Origin: Chloroflexota bacterium
GTDB lineage: Bacteria; Chloroflexota; UBA4733
DNA length: 20,197 nucleotides
Assembly: GCA_023381895.1 (NCBI GenBank)
Contig: JAMCTA010000025.1
Span: 1 to 20,197 of the forward strand
Direction: 5' to 3'
The translations under genes were made by a program, and so were the position numbers. Within the stretch, counting starts at the first letter, position 1, and every line of letters begins with the position of its first letter. The notes under the pieces are model-generated. The model was given only the letters and a program-made list of their open reading frames with translations, was not told the DNA's origin and ran no database searches. This document shows positions 7,175 to 15,243 of the stretch, one piece after another.

Positions 7175-7343
7175 CTCAGCCGCTGCTTTGCTACCCCAGC
7201 AGTACCTCGAGTCCCGCCGATAGGCAGCGCATCAGCTCCCCAACCGGCAGCCCTCCGGACCGACTGAGCGCCACTTGCGAAGCGCGGATCACCTCTTCCT
7301 CCTGCTCAAAGCCAGTGACCAGCACCACGGGCACTGCCGCCGT
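7175..7343. repeat. 169-bp direct repeat, copy B
   Basis: The partner of 5974-6142, with two mismatches. Here the minus strand encodes the true C-terminus of the hybrid kinase (residues 671-720). The plus strand preserves the tail of the response-regulator frame, including its TGA at 7265-7267, without the rest of that gene. Confidence 0.95.
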
Positions 7344-9353
7344 GACCGCATCATTCCGCAGGGCCACGGCTACTTCCCTCCCTGAGATACCGCCAAGACG
7401 GACGTCGAGAAGCACGATGTCCACCTGCTCCCGGCGCACCACCTCGATCGCCTCTTCACCAGACGTCGCGAGCAGGGTACGGCAGCTCGAATAGAGTGAG
7501 CGCACCATCCGCTCCAGTAAGAGGCGCATCTCCTCCTCGTCATCCACAATGAGGCAGGAAGTCAACCCTGGCGCCACACTACGCAGCATAAGAGCGAGGC
7601 TCTCCCGCGTCACGGGCTTGAGGAGCGTCCGCACGCCGGTATCGTGACCGTCGACGCGCAGCCGGACCGGCGTGAAGCTACAGGTGATGAACGGCAGCGA
7701 ACTCTCATCTGGCTGGAAGAGCCGGGCAGGAGCGAGAGGAGGCTCATCCCCGGCTTCTGCGACGACGATAGCCTGTACCGGGCGCCGCTTCAGCTGGAGC
7801 CGAGCAGAGGCCAGGGTAGAGGCGTGCAGCACGCGGTACCCATCGATGTAGCGCTGGAAGAGCCGGTGAAACTGCCTCGAAGGGTCGAGAACGAGAATCA
7901 CCCGCTCTCGCTTGCGTCCGGGTGCCCTATCAGCACGCCCAAGCCACTCCCCAGGCTGCCCTGTCTTCTCATCCGCCTGGAGTGGCAGCTCGAGCGTGAA
8001 GATGGATCCTTGCCCCAGCGTGCTCACGACCGTGAGTGTGCCGCCGTGCAACTCCGCAAAGTGCCTGCTCACCGTGAGGCCGAGCCCCGTGCCACCCCGC
8101 CGCCCGCCAGGTAGTCGCGACTGCTGAAACTCCTCGAACACGCGGCGGAGGTCGTCGGGTGGAATTCCCGGACCGGTATCCTCCACCTGAATACGCACCA
8201 CGTGCTCGTGCTCTTTGAGCCGTACCGTAGCACCGCCGCGGTCCGTCACGCGGGCCGCATTGGAGAGCAAGTTGATGAGAATCTGGCGCATGCGTGTCTT
8301 GTCGACGTAGACCGGCGGAGTGGCCGGCGGGAGATGCACACGGAGCCAGAGACCGCGGTCGTGAAAGAGCGATTCGACGACACGAACAGCCTCCTTGATG
8401 ATGCTCGGTAGTGAGTACCAATCCCGCTGGAGTGCCATACGATCAGCCTCGATCTGGCTGAGATCGAGGATGTCATCGACGAGCGCGGAGATGTGGCAAG
8501 CATTGCGATACACCACCTCCAGGTCGTGCTGGTAACTCGGGGGGAGCTGCTCACCGTAGGCGCTGTGGGGCGAAAGCACCATCATCTCGCAGAAGCCGAT
8601 GATGAGGTTCAGCGGCGTCCGTAGCTCGTGGCTCACCGCTGTGGCGAACTGCGTCTTCAACCGGACAGCTTCTTGCGCCGCCCGTCGCGCGCGCTCCAGA
8701 TCGATGTTGAGTTGCTGGAGGCGATAGTTCGACTCCGTGAGCGTCTTGGAAAGCCGTGCCAGGTCAGCTTGCCGCTCACGCGCCCGCTCTGTCTCACGCA
8801 CCGCGTGCTGATAGCTGGTGAAAGCCCAGCCCAGAGCAGCACGCGTCGGCCGGGAGATGAGCCAGTAGAGTGCCACGCAGCTCCACACCACACCAATGAT
8901 GCTCGCTGTGTTGAACGGTGACAGCGGCGGTGCTGCTTGCTGCACAGCGCCAGCGATGAGCAGCAGTGACGCGAGCAACGCCGCGATCACGCCAGCGCGC
9001 CAGCCAAGCATGCTGCAGGTAAGCAACACGCAGATCGAGAGCCACGGCGAGAGGAGAATCTGTGGAAACAACCGGATTCCTACAGCAAGGGTGAGCATCG
9101 TGCCAATCGCGAGTACCAGCGCCGCGACTTCCGTGTGTGCCCGGATGATTCCATGTGCTACCGCACTCACGAGCGCAAGCGCGACGAAGAAGCCAAAGAT
9201 CGTATAGCTAATGGCTGCTACGCGCAGGCCGCCAATTGCCAGAACTACCAGGGCAGCAATAGTGACCAGCCAGGCACAGTCTTGCACGATCGAGCGCGTG
9301 ATCTCTCGCTCGTCAGCAATCCAAGCACTGTCATCACCACGAGCTTCCATCAC
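7191..9353 (-). CDS. Membrane hybrid histidine kinase with two receiver domains
   Basis: A 720-residue sensor kinase. Residues about 25-165 contain five or six hydrophobic helices and no obvious extracellular sensor loop, followed by a coiled coil (about 183-232). The HisKA box SHELRTPLN places the phosphorylated His at 242. The ATPase domain has the N box (LINLLSNAA, N361/N365), G1 (EDTGPGIP, 391-398) and G2 (GTGLGL, 421-426). A first receiver-like domain (about 484-592) lacks a phosphoacceptor Asp, reading VVAEAG there, but keeps LLKPVTRESL. The second (about 598-720) has D604/D605, D650 in LLDVRLGGISG and T680, but no conserved Lys near the end. The GTG at 9353 and the next-codon ATG at 9350 both follow GAGGAG. 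The convergent regulator at 4777 is the likely partner. Confidence 0.9.
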   Translation of the reverse strand: MMEARGDDSAWIADEREITRSIVQDCAWLVTIAALVVLAIGGLRVAAISYTIFGFFVALALVSAVAHGIIRAHTEVAALVLAIGTMLTLAVGIRLFPQILLSPWLSICVLLTCSMLGWRAGVIAALLASLLLIAGAVQQAAPPLSPFNTASIIGVVWSCVALYWLISRPTRAALGWAFTSYQHAVRETERARERQADLARLSKTLTESNYRLQQLNIDLERARRAAQEAVRLKTQFATAVSHELRTPLNLIIGFCEMMVLSPHSAYGEQLPPSYQHDLEVVYRNACHISALVDDILDLSQIEADRMALQRDWYSLPSIIKEAVRVVESLFHDRGLWLRVHLPPATPPVYVDKTRMRQILINLLSNAARVTDRGGATVRLKEHEHVVRIQVEDTGPGIPPDDLRRVFEEFQQSRLPGGRRGGTGLGLTVSRHFAELHGGTLTVVSTLGQGSIFTLELPLQADEKTGQPGEWLGRADRAPGRKRERVILVLDPSRQFHRLFQRYIDGYRVLHASTLASARLQLKRRPVQAIVVAEAGDEPPLAPARLFQPDESSLPFITCSFTPVRLRVDGHDTGVRTLLKPVTRESLALMLRSVAPGLTSCLIVDDEEEMRLLLERMVRSLYSSCRTLLATSGEEAIEVVRREQVDIVLLDVRLGGISGREVAVALRNDAVTAAVPVVLVTGFEQEEEVIRASQVALSRSGGLPVGELMRCLSAGLEVLLG

Positions 9354-10049
9354 GTGCTACTCCTCAATGTCATGCGCCCGGATGAACGGAATCTGTGTCC
9401 CAGTTCATCCACACAGCGACTCATCCGGTGCTGGCAGCCTCGCTGCACAGGGCAGACCCGGTGGAGACGTCCACCACTGCGCAATTAGGGCTGTGTGCTC
9501 GTACATCACCAAACATGTGGAGACAGATCGATGCACGATAACTCACGCTGGTGTGCATAGGTACTGCCAAACTACCTCAATCTCAACCGCTTGCTCCGCG
9601 CTGATCTGTGGCGCTCACAGAAATGCGCTGGCCGGCACTCTGCTCTGATGCCTCCCTGCCGCGCCAACGCCGACCCCGGCGGCCTCATCACACGCTCCAC
9701 CGCTGCCTAGCACGTACATCTTCAGTCCATTTTTCCAGCACGCTGCAGTGAGCGCGCCTGGGCATCAACGTACCGTTCACCGGGCGCTATCTCCGCATTT
9801 ACGCCGTCTGGTCATGCTGTACCCAGCGGTGATACTGCACCCTTAGGCACGTCCCGCAGGAAAGGGAAGTCGGGTGTTCGGAGTATTGCAATCGCGCGGG
9901 GCGGGTCCGGAGCAGGCGACACCACAGCCGGGGGTAGTCACGAGCCTTCCTCAAAGCAACAATGCTGGTAGACAACGGAACACGCGGCGAGCGAGTACCA
10001 GACGCACCATGCCCATGCCCATGCCTGTGCCAGAACGTGGAGCACGCCT
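9354..10049. other. Intergenic region between divergent kinase and P-type ATPase genes
   Basis: I found no recognisable gene in these 696 bases. The kinase-proximal end carries the inverted repeat at 9380-9410. The ATPase-proximal end has a run of CATGCC units (about 10008-10025). In the ATPase frame the run gives a His-rich stretch without a standard start codon; in another frame it gives a Cys-Pro-rich stretch. Several open frames of 90-180 codons cross the region on both strands, but none shows a recognisable domain. Confidence 0.5.
9380..9410. promoter_or_regulatory. Inverted repeat upstream of the kinase gene, possible operator
   Basis: GGATGAAC (9380-9387) and GTTCATCC (9403-9410) are perfect inverted repeats 15 bases apart, centred about 42 bases upstream of the kinase start. 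Half-site centres are about 23 bases, two helical turns, apart, as expected for a dimeric regulator. No -10/-35 pair is clear next to it. An mRNA leader hairpin is the alternative. Confidence 0.4.
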
Positions 10050-11888
10050 GTGAGATGGAGAGAGGCTCTCTTCCACCGACCGGAGCCACTCATCGCTGTC
10101 ACTGGGCTGGCCGCCGGACTGGTGATGCGTTACGGTCTCGGCGCTCTAACGCTGGCCGGACATGTGCTCCTCGTGACACTTATCTTCAGTGGATCAAGAG
10201 TCGTCATCGGTACCATCCGCGGCACGGTTCACGGCCACTTCGCCGCAGACATCATCGCTACACTCTCCATTCTCGTGGCCGCTGCCACGGGGGAATATCT
10301 GGCTGGCTGTGTTATCGCCCTCATGCAGACTGGCGGGGAAGCGCTGGAAGATGCCGGCAAGCGCCGGGCGTCGGATGCGCTCGACAAGCTCCTCTCCCGC
10401 GCCCCTCAAACTGCGCACCGGCTGCAGGGAGCATCCGTGGAAGACATCTCTGTGACAGCCATCCAGCCGGGAGACCTGCTCCTCATTCGTCCCGGAGAGA
10501 TCCTGCCGGCTGATGGCACGGTGGAGCACGGCGCCGGAGCGGTGGACGAGGCCGCGTTGACTGGGGAAGCTGCCCCTGTTGCCGTAGAAGCCGGAAGCTC
10601 GGTGATGAGCGGTAGCATCTGCCTCGATGGGGCGCTCACTGTGCGGGCAATCCGGCCGAGCTCAGAGAGTCAGTACGAGCGGATCGTTCGCCTCGTCCGC
10701 ACAGCACAAGGGCAAAAGGCGCCCATCGGACGGCTGGCAGACCGCTACGCCGTCGTCTTCACGCCACTCACCCTGGTTGTCGCGGCGCTGGCTTACGCTC
10801 TCGTGCGCCGTCCCGAAGCAGTGCTCGCGGTCCTCGTGGTCGCAACGCCGTGTCCACTCATCCTGGCGACACCGATCGCGGTCGTGTCTGGCATCAACCG
10901 TGCTGCTAAGTACGGCATCCTCGCGAAGAGCGGTGAGGCAATCGAACAGATCGGACAGACTTCAGCAGTCGTCTTTGACAAGACAGGCACACTCACCACA
11001 GGGGTGCCTGTGCTCGAGCGCATCATCTCGTGGGACGGCAGCAACAGTGACGATCTCCTCCGCTTGGGTGGTGGGCTCGAGCAGCACTCCGGTCATCCGA
11101 TGGCGCGGGCCTTCGTCGCCGCTGCCCAAAGCCGCCTTGGTACACTTCCCCTGCCAGACCAGGTTGTAGAACTGGCTGGCCAAGGAGTCTCCGGCCAGGT
11201 TGAACAGCGTGTCGTCGACGTTGGTTCCCTGTCCTACGCCGCGCGGCGTCAACTGGCAGGTCCCGAGGCGCTGCAGCGAGCGCGCAATGATGTGGAAGCA
11301 GAGGGGCACGCCGTAGCAGTGATCGGTCTTGACGGCCACGCAGCCGGCCTTGCCGTATTTACCGATCCCCTGCGTGCCGGCGTGCCGGAACTGCTGCGCC
11401 GGCTGCGCAGTCTCGGTGTCAAGGAGACCGTGATGTTGAGCGGCGATGACGAGGCGACTGTCGCGGCTATCGCTGCAGAAGCAGGGATCACAACCGCGCG
11501 CGCCAACTTGTTGCCGGACCAGAAGGTCGAAGAGCTGCGCGCCGTGATGAGCCGGCATCGCGTCGTCGCCATGGTAGGCGACGGCATCAACGATGCTCCC
11601 GCTCTCGCGACGGCAACAGTAGGCATTGCTCTGGGAGTACACGGAGCAGCGATCTCTGCCGAGACCGCCGATATCGTGATCACCACCGACGACACCGGCC
11701 GCGTGGCGGACGCAGTTCAGATCGGTCAGCGCACCCTTGCAGTTGCCCGCCAAGGAATCTGGGTCGGGATGGGGGTAAGCGGGGTCCTCATGATCGTCGC
11801 AGCATTCGGGTTCATCCCGCCGACGCTTGGAGCAGTGTTACAGGAACTGCTCGACATCGCAGTCATCCTGAACGCGCTGCGCGGTTGA
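10050..11888 (+). CDS. Heavy-metal P1B-type ATPase with TPC membrane motif
   Basis: A 612-residue metal-transport ATPase. About four N-terminal helices (12-95) precede the actuator domain with TGEA (171-174). The metal-site helix carries TPC(x)6P (T266-P267-C268, TPCPLILATP), followed by the phosphorylation motif DKTGT (D310), the P1B nucleotide-domain HP dipeptide (SGHP, 347-350), GDGIND (510-515) and two C-terminal helices. TPC places it near the group called P1B-5, associated with nickel or iron export, but group-to-metal assignment is loose. There is no N-terminal CxxC metal-binding domain, so it is shorter than CopA or ZntA types. The GTG start has GGAG seven bases upstream. The same frame runs 26 codons further upstream through a His-rich stretch but contains no standard start there. 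No metal regulator is adjacent. Confidence 0.9.
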   Translation: MRWREALFHRPEPLIAVTGLAAGLVMRYGLGALTLAGHVLLVTLIFSGSRVVIGTIRGTVHGHFAADIIATLSILVAAATGEYLAGCVIALMQTGGEALEDAGKRRASDALDKLLSRAPQTAHRLQGASVEDISVTAIQPGDLLLIRPGEILPADGTVEHGAGAVDEAALTGEAAPVAVEAGSSVMSGSICLDGALTVRAIRPSSESQYERIVRLVRTAQGQKAPIGRLADRYAVVFTPLTLVVAALAYALVRRPEAVLAVLVVATPCPLILATPIAVVSGINRAAKYGILAKSGEAIEQIGQTSAVVFDKTGTLTTGVPVLERIISWDGSNSDDLLRLGGGLEQHSGHPMARAFVAAAQSRLGTLPLPDQVVELAGQGVSGQVEQRVVDVGSLSYAARRQLAGPEALQRARNDVEAEGHAVAVIGLDGHAAGLAVFTDPLRAGVPELLRRLRSLGVKETVMLSGDDEATVAAIAAEAGITTARANLLPDQKVEELRAVMSRHRVVAMVGDGINDAPALATATVGIALGVHGAAISAETADIVITTDDTGRVADAVQIGQRTLAVARQGIWVGMGVSGVLMIVAAFGFIPPTLGAVLQELLDIAVILNALRG

Positions 11889-12299
11889 AGAGCTGGGATG
11901 CGCAGGAGCGCGAGCCCCGGCGGCGGCGCCTCGGTAGTTCGGTAGCCAGCCTGTCCGATCACCAGCCATTTTCGGCGTGACCCACTGTAATAGTCCGTTA
12001 CTCGTTCATTGACTGGTGCCTGACGGTCCCTCACCCTGCCTCCGGCATCCCTCTCCCGCGTGGCGGGCGAGGGGTCTCCTCTTGGGAAGCCTGCGAGTAC
12101 CGGCCAGAAGAGGAGTAACGGACTACTAGCGCTACCTTACGCATTTTCCCATCAGCCGGTAGACAGAGCAGGCCTGAGGAAGTTGGATCGAAGTGACCAT
12201 AGCCCCCTCATCTCGCATCTGCTGTCCGCCGGCGCGATTGTGTGCTAGCGTAGAAACCGTTGAAGGAGACACGACAGAGGAAATCGAGGAAGTCACACT
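11889..12299. other. Intergenic region containing the second MITE-like copy
   Basis: Apart from the repeat at 11987-12129, I see no gene here. No clear terminator follows the ATPase gene. The ribosome site GAGGAAG for the next operon lies just before 12300. I could not find a confident promoter. Confidence 0.55.
11987..12129. repeat. MITE-like element, copy 2 (143 bp)
   Basis: The ends are GTAATAGTCCGTTAC (11987-12001) and GTAACGGACTACTAG (12115-12129), inverted repeats matching at 13 of 15 positions. The interior aligns with 817-958 along its length with roughly a dozen substitutions and one single-base indel, and keeps the central hairpin unchanged. Both copies lie in the same orientation in intergenic DNA. 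No identical short target duplications are evident at the outer ends. Confidence 0.75.
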
Positions 12300-13703
12300 A
12301 TGACATCAGAACGCCTTGAACGGAAGCCCAACATCGTGCTGCTCGGCGTCGACTCACTGCGCGCCGATCACATGAGCTGCTACGGTTACCACCGGCTGAC
12401 CACGCCCCATATCGATCGCTTCGCTCAGGGCGGCACGCTCTTCGAGCGCACCTACAGCGCCCACATCCCAACGACGCCGGCATACGCGTCGATGCTCACC
12501 GGGCGCGATGCCTTCGGCACCCAGGTGGTGGCCCTCCGGCACAAGGGCCCGCTGCGGCCAGAAGCACGGACGCTCGCAGAGATCCTCAAGGCCGAGGGCT
12601 ACACTACCTCCTGCGTGGGGTTTACGGGCAATCCCTCCTCCCGCGGTTTCGATACTTACCTCAACTTTCCTGGTTGGGGGAGCTGGACGGCAGGGCGCAG
12701 CCCCAAGGCCCAGAACCTCAACGACGTGGCCATCCCCGAACTCGAGCGGCTGGCTCAACAGGACCAACCGTTCTTCCTCTTCCTGCGCCATATGGATCCC
12801 CACGCTCCCTACCTTCCCCCGGCGCCCTTCGAGCGCATGTTCTATCACGGCAACGAGTGTGATCCAGCCAACACGTCGATGGAACCGGTCATGGCCTTCA
12901 AGCCTTTCCGCGACTTCTTCGCTAGCTGGATGCCACCCGGTATTACCGACAAAGACTATGTCATCGCCCAGTACGACGGCGCCATCGCCTACATGGACGC
13001 CGCAATCCAGACCATCTTCACCGCTCTGGAAGCACGGGGAATTCTCGATGACACGATTGTCGTCCTCAACGGTGATCACGGCGAAACGCTCTACGACCAC
13101 GATTGCTACTTTGATCACCATGGATTGTACGACGTCACGCTCCACGTTCCCCTGATCGTGCGCTATCCCAAGAAGATTCCGGCGGGCAGGCGCGTGAGCG
13201 GCTACAACCAGCACAAGGACCTTGTACCAACGCTCCTCGAGCTCGCTGGGATCACTCCTTCAGACGCCACCGTCGAGGGGCGGAGTCTGCTGGAGCTCGC
13301 GCGCGGCGACTTTGCGTCGCACGAAAGCGAGTTCTACATCTCAGAGTGCACCTGGATGCATAAGCACGGCTGGCGTACACCAGAGTGGAAGCTGATCGTG
13401 GCGCTCGAGCCGGACTTCCACTTCAAGCCGCCGGTTGAACTGTATAACCTCGTGGAAGATCCCAACGAGAACGTCAATCTCGCTGGGGCGCTCCCGGAGG
13501 TCGTTGCTCACCTGCGCGCGCGTATGGAGCGCTGGATCGCAACGCGCGAGGAAGAGACCGGTCTGACCAACCCGATGCTCACCCAGGGCGACTGGCACGG
13601 CCAGGCGGGGGTGGGCACTTTCACGAGCTCAGAACAGGCCTACAACACGCTCCACATCGGCGGTCCGCGCCAGGCGGCACAACTCCAGGCGAAGACGGAG
13701 TGA
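12300..13703 (+). CDS. Sulfatase-like hydrolase of the alkaline phosphatase superfamily with a Thr nucleophile
   Basis: A 467-residue enzyme with the sulfatase fold. Metal ligands can be placed: D18 in LLGVDSLRADH, and D259/H260 in NGDHGE. The segment HMDPHAPY (164-171) is also typical. At the position of the sulfatase signature C-x-P-S-R-A-S the protein reads T58-T-P-A-Y-A-S, so Thr replaces the Cys/Ser that becomes formylglycine and Tyr replaces the Arg. Thr is the nucleophile in related phosphodiesterases, phosphonoacetate hydrolase and LtaS-type enzymes, so a phosphoester or phosphonate substrate is more likely than a sulfate ester. No signal peptide is seen, so it is probably cytoplasmic. 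The ATG has GAGGAAG upstream. It lies 35 bases before the next hydrolase. Confidence 0.82.
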   Translation: MTSERLERKPNIVLLGVDSLRADHMSCYGYHRLTTPHIDRFAQGGTLFERTYSAHIPTTPAYASMLTGRDAFGTQVVALRHKGPLRPEARTLAEILKAEGYTTSCVGFTGNPSSRGFDTYLNFPGWGSWTAGRSPKAQNLNDVAIPELERLAQQDQPFFLFLRHMDPHAPYLPPAPFERMFYHGNECDPANTSMEPVMAFKPFRDFFASWMPPGITDKDYVIAQYDGAIAYMDAAIQTIFTALEARGILDDTIVVLNGDHGETLYDHDCYFDHHGLYDVTLHVPLIVRYPKKIPAGRRVSGYNQHKDLVPTLLELAGITPSDATVEGRSLLELARGDFASHESEFYISECTWMHKHGWRTPEWKLIVALEPDFHFKPPVELYNLVEDPNENVNLAGALPEVVAHLRARMERWIATREEETGLTNPMLTQGDWHGQAGVGTFTSSEQAYNTLHIGGPRQAAQLQAKTE

Positions 13704-13738
13704 AAAGCGAGACTAGGGAATAGCCAGAAGGAGGTAAC

Positions 13739-15220
13739 GTGACGGCACAACGCCCCAATATCGTGCTGATTCTCACTGATCAGCAGCGGTTTGACACGAT
13801 TGGCGCTATCAATAACCCGGTCATCCGGACACCGAGCCTCGACCGCCTGACCCGGGCTGGCACCGTCTTCACAAGCGCCTACACGCCAAGCCCGGTCTGC
13901 GTGTCGGCGCGCTGTTCCCTGATCTACGGCCAGTATCCCTATCGCACCGGCTGCTATGACAACGGCTACCGCATGCCGGAAGGCGGCCGTGAGACCTTCT
14001 TTGGCGCACTGACCGCAGCTGGTTATCGTACCCACGGCATCGGCAAGTGCCACTTCACCGGCGATCCGTTCGGCCTGCGCGGGTTCGGCAGCCGGGAGAT
14101 CCAGGAGGAGCTCATCAGCGACCCTGAGGCGGATGACTACCTGCGCTTTCTCCGCAGCCACGGCGGCACCCACCTCACGGATCCCCACGGCGTGCGTGGG
14201 GAGATGTACTACGTGCCACAGCCGGCACAGATGCCCGCCGCGCTCCACCCCACCCAGTGGGTTGGCGACCGGTCAGTTGCCTTCATCGAGGCTCAAACTG
14301 ACACGCCACAGCCCTGGTTCCTCTACGCCAGCTTCATTCATCCCCACCCTCCTTTTGCTCCACCTGCCCCCTGGCACAAGCTCTACCGGGCGCCGCTCAT
14401 GCCGCTTCCTCACGTGCCGCAAGATACGGAGGCCCTGTGGACGTCCATCAACCGCTGGCAGAATCGCTATAAGTATCGCGATCAGGGTAGTGACCAGAAT
14501 CTCTTGCGCTGCATCAAGGCCTACTACTACGCCTGTATCTCCTTCATCGACTATCAGGTCGGCCGGATCCTCGACGCCCTGAGCGCACAAGGTACGCTCG
14601 ACCACACGCTCATCCTCTTCACATCTGACCACGGTGAGCTGCTCGGCGACTACCACTGCTTCGGCAAGCGCAGCATGCACGATGCGTGCGCGCGTATCCC
14701 CCTCATTGCTCATCTCCCCAGCCGGTTCGCCGCCGGCCGGCAGTGCGACGAACCCGTCAGCCTCGTCGACATCGCCCCGACCGTGCTGGCAGCTGCCGGG
14801 GCAAGCCTTGCCACCCACCAGCCCGATGGGTGTGACCTGTCAGCCATCGCCGCTGGCAGCAACCAGCGCGCCGCGGTCTTCAGCCAGCTTCAGCGCGAGG
14901 GCAAGGCGATCTACACCGTCGTGACGCCGCGCTGGAAGTATGCCTACAGCGCACCAGACCAGCAGGAGTTCCTGTTCGATCGCCGCGCTGACCCGCTGGA
15001 GACTCGCAACCGGGCCGCACTCCCGTTCTGCCGCCAGGATCTCAAAGATGTGCGCCAGATTCTCATCGAAGCACTGCGCACGGCAGGGGAAACGAGCGGT
15101 CTTGATGGCGAGAACTGGAAGCCCTTTCCGCGGTTCACCATGCCCATTGACCCAGATGCCGGTTTGCTCATCCAGGATCACCCCTGGGCCAAGACCAGCA
15201 TCCCCGGCTATACGTCGTAG
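13739..15220 (+). CDS. Type I sulfatase / alkaline-phosphatase-superfamily hydrolase
   Basis: A 493-residue member of the sulfatase family. The N-terminal metal site is LILTDQQRFD (D14), and the active-site segment is SPVCVSARCSLIYGQYP, giving C54-V-S-A-R58 against the usual C-x-P-x-R. If C54 becomes formylglycine, the enzyme hydrolyses sulfate or phosphonate monoesters. Other family features are GKCHF (102-106), FIHPHPPF (199-206) and TSDHGELLGDYHCFGKRSMH (D297, H298, K310). The GTG start has an excellent AAGGAGGT five bases upstream. No signal peptide is visible. It is co-transcribed with the Thr-type homologue just before it. An FGE-type maturase must be encoded elsewhere. The substrate is unknown. 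Confidence 0.87.
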   Translation: MTAQRPNIVLILTDQQRFDTIGAINNPVIRTPSLDRLTRAGTVFTSAYTPSPVCVSARCSLIYGQYPYRTGCYDNGYRMPEGGRETFFGALTAAGYRTHGIGKCHFTGDPFGLRGFGSREIQEELISDPEADDYLRFLRSHGGTHLTDPHGVRGEMYYVPQPAQMPAALHPTQWVGDRSVAFIEAQTDTPQPWFLYASFIHPHPPFAPPAPWHKLYRAPLMPLPHVPQDTEALWTSINRWQNRYKYRDQGSDQNLLRCIKAYYYACISFIDYQVGRILDALSAQGTLDHTLILFTSDHGELLGDYHCFGKRSMHDACARIPLIAHLPSRFAAGRQCDEPVSLVDIAPTVLAAAGASLATHQPDGCDLSAIAAGSNQRAAVFSQLQREGKAIYTVVTPRWKYAYSAPDQQEFLFDRRADPLETRNRAALPFCRQDLKDVRQILIEALRTAGETSGLDGENWKPFPRFTMPIDPDAGLLIQDHPWAKTSIPGYTS

Positions 15221-15243
15221 CCAACTGCTCTCGAAGCGCTGCG

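Noticed and set aside
7028..7267. 79-codon plus-strand open frame ending in the regulator-like tail
   Set aside because: Its end matches the regulator only because repeat copy B carries that tail. The upstream part is antisense to the antitoxin promoter and has no ribosome site or receiver domain.
10008..10052. Short frame MPMPMPVPERGARL whose TGA overlaps the ATPase GTG, considered as a leader peptide
   Set aside because: The GTGA overlap is attractive, but the peptide is a by-product of the CATGCC repeat and the first ATG has no ribosome site.
9799..10089. 96-codon minus-strand frame, and a 36-codon frame nearby, as possible small regulator genes
   Set aside because: No domain, no convincing start signal, and overlap with the start of the ATPase gene.
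9962..10513. 183-codon frame with a Cys-Pro-rich start, considered as a separate metal-binding protein
   Set aside because: After about 40 codons it runs out of frame through the ATPase coding sequence and gives Arg/Pro/His-rich shadow protein. I keep only the N-terminal oddity as a finding.
10962..11753. 263-codon minus-strand open frame
   Set aside because: Antisense to the P-type ATPase catalytic domains; no recognisable motif.
12354..13214. 286-codon minus-strand open frame
   Set aside because: It lies wholly antisense to the Thr-type hydrolase and shows no domain. Long antisense frames are expected in GC-rich coding DNA.
1220..15220. A single polysaccharide-utilisation locus joining the sugar importer with the sulfatase operon
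   Set aside because: The two are 7.6 kb apart, separated by signalling, toxin-antitoxin and metal-pump genes, and share no visible regulatory site.
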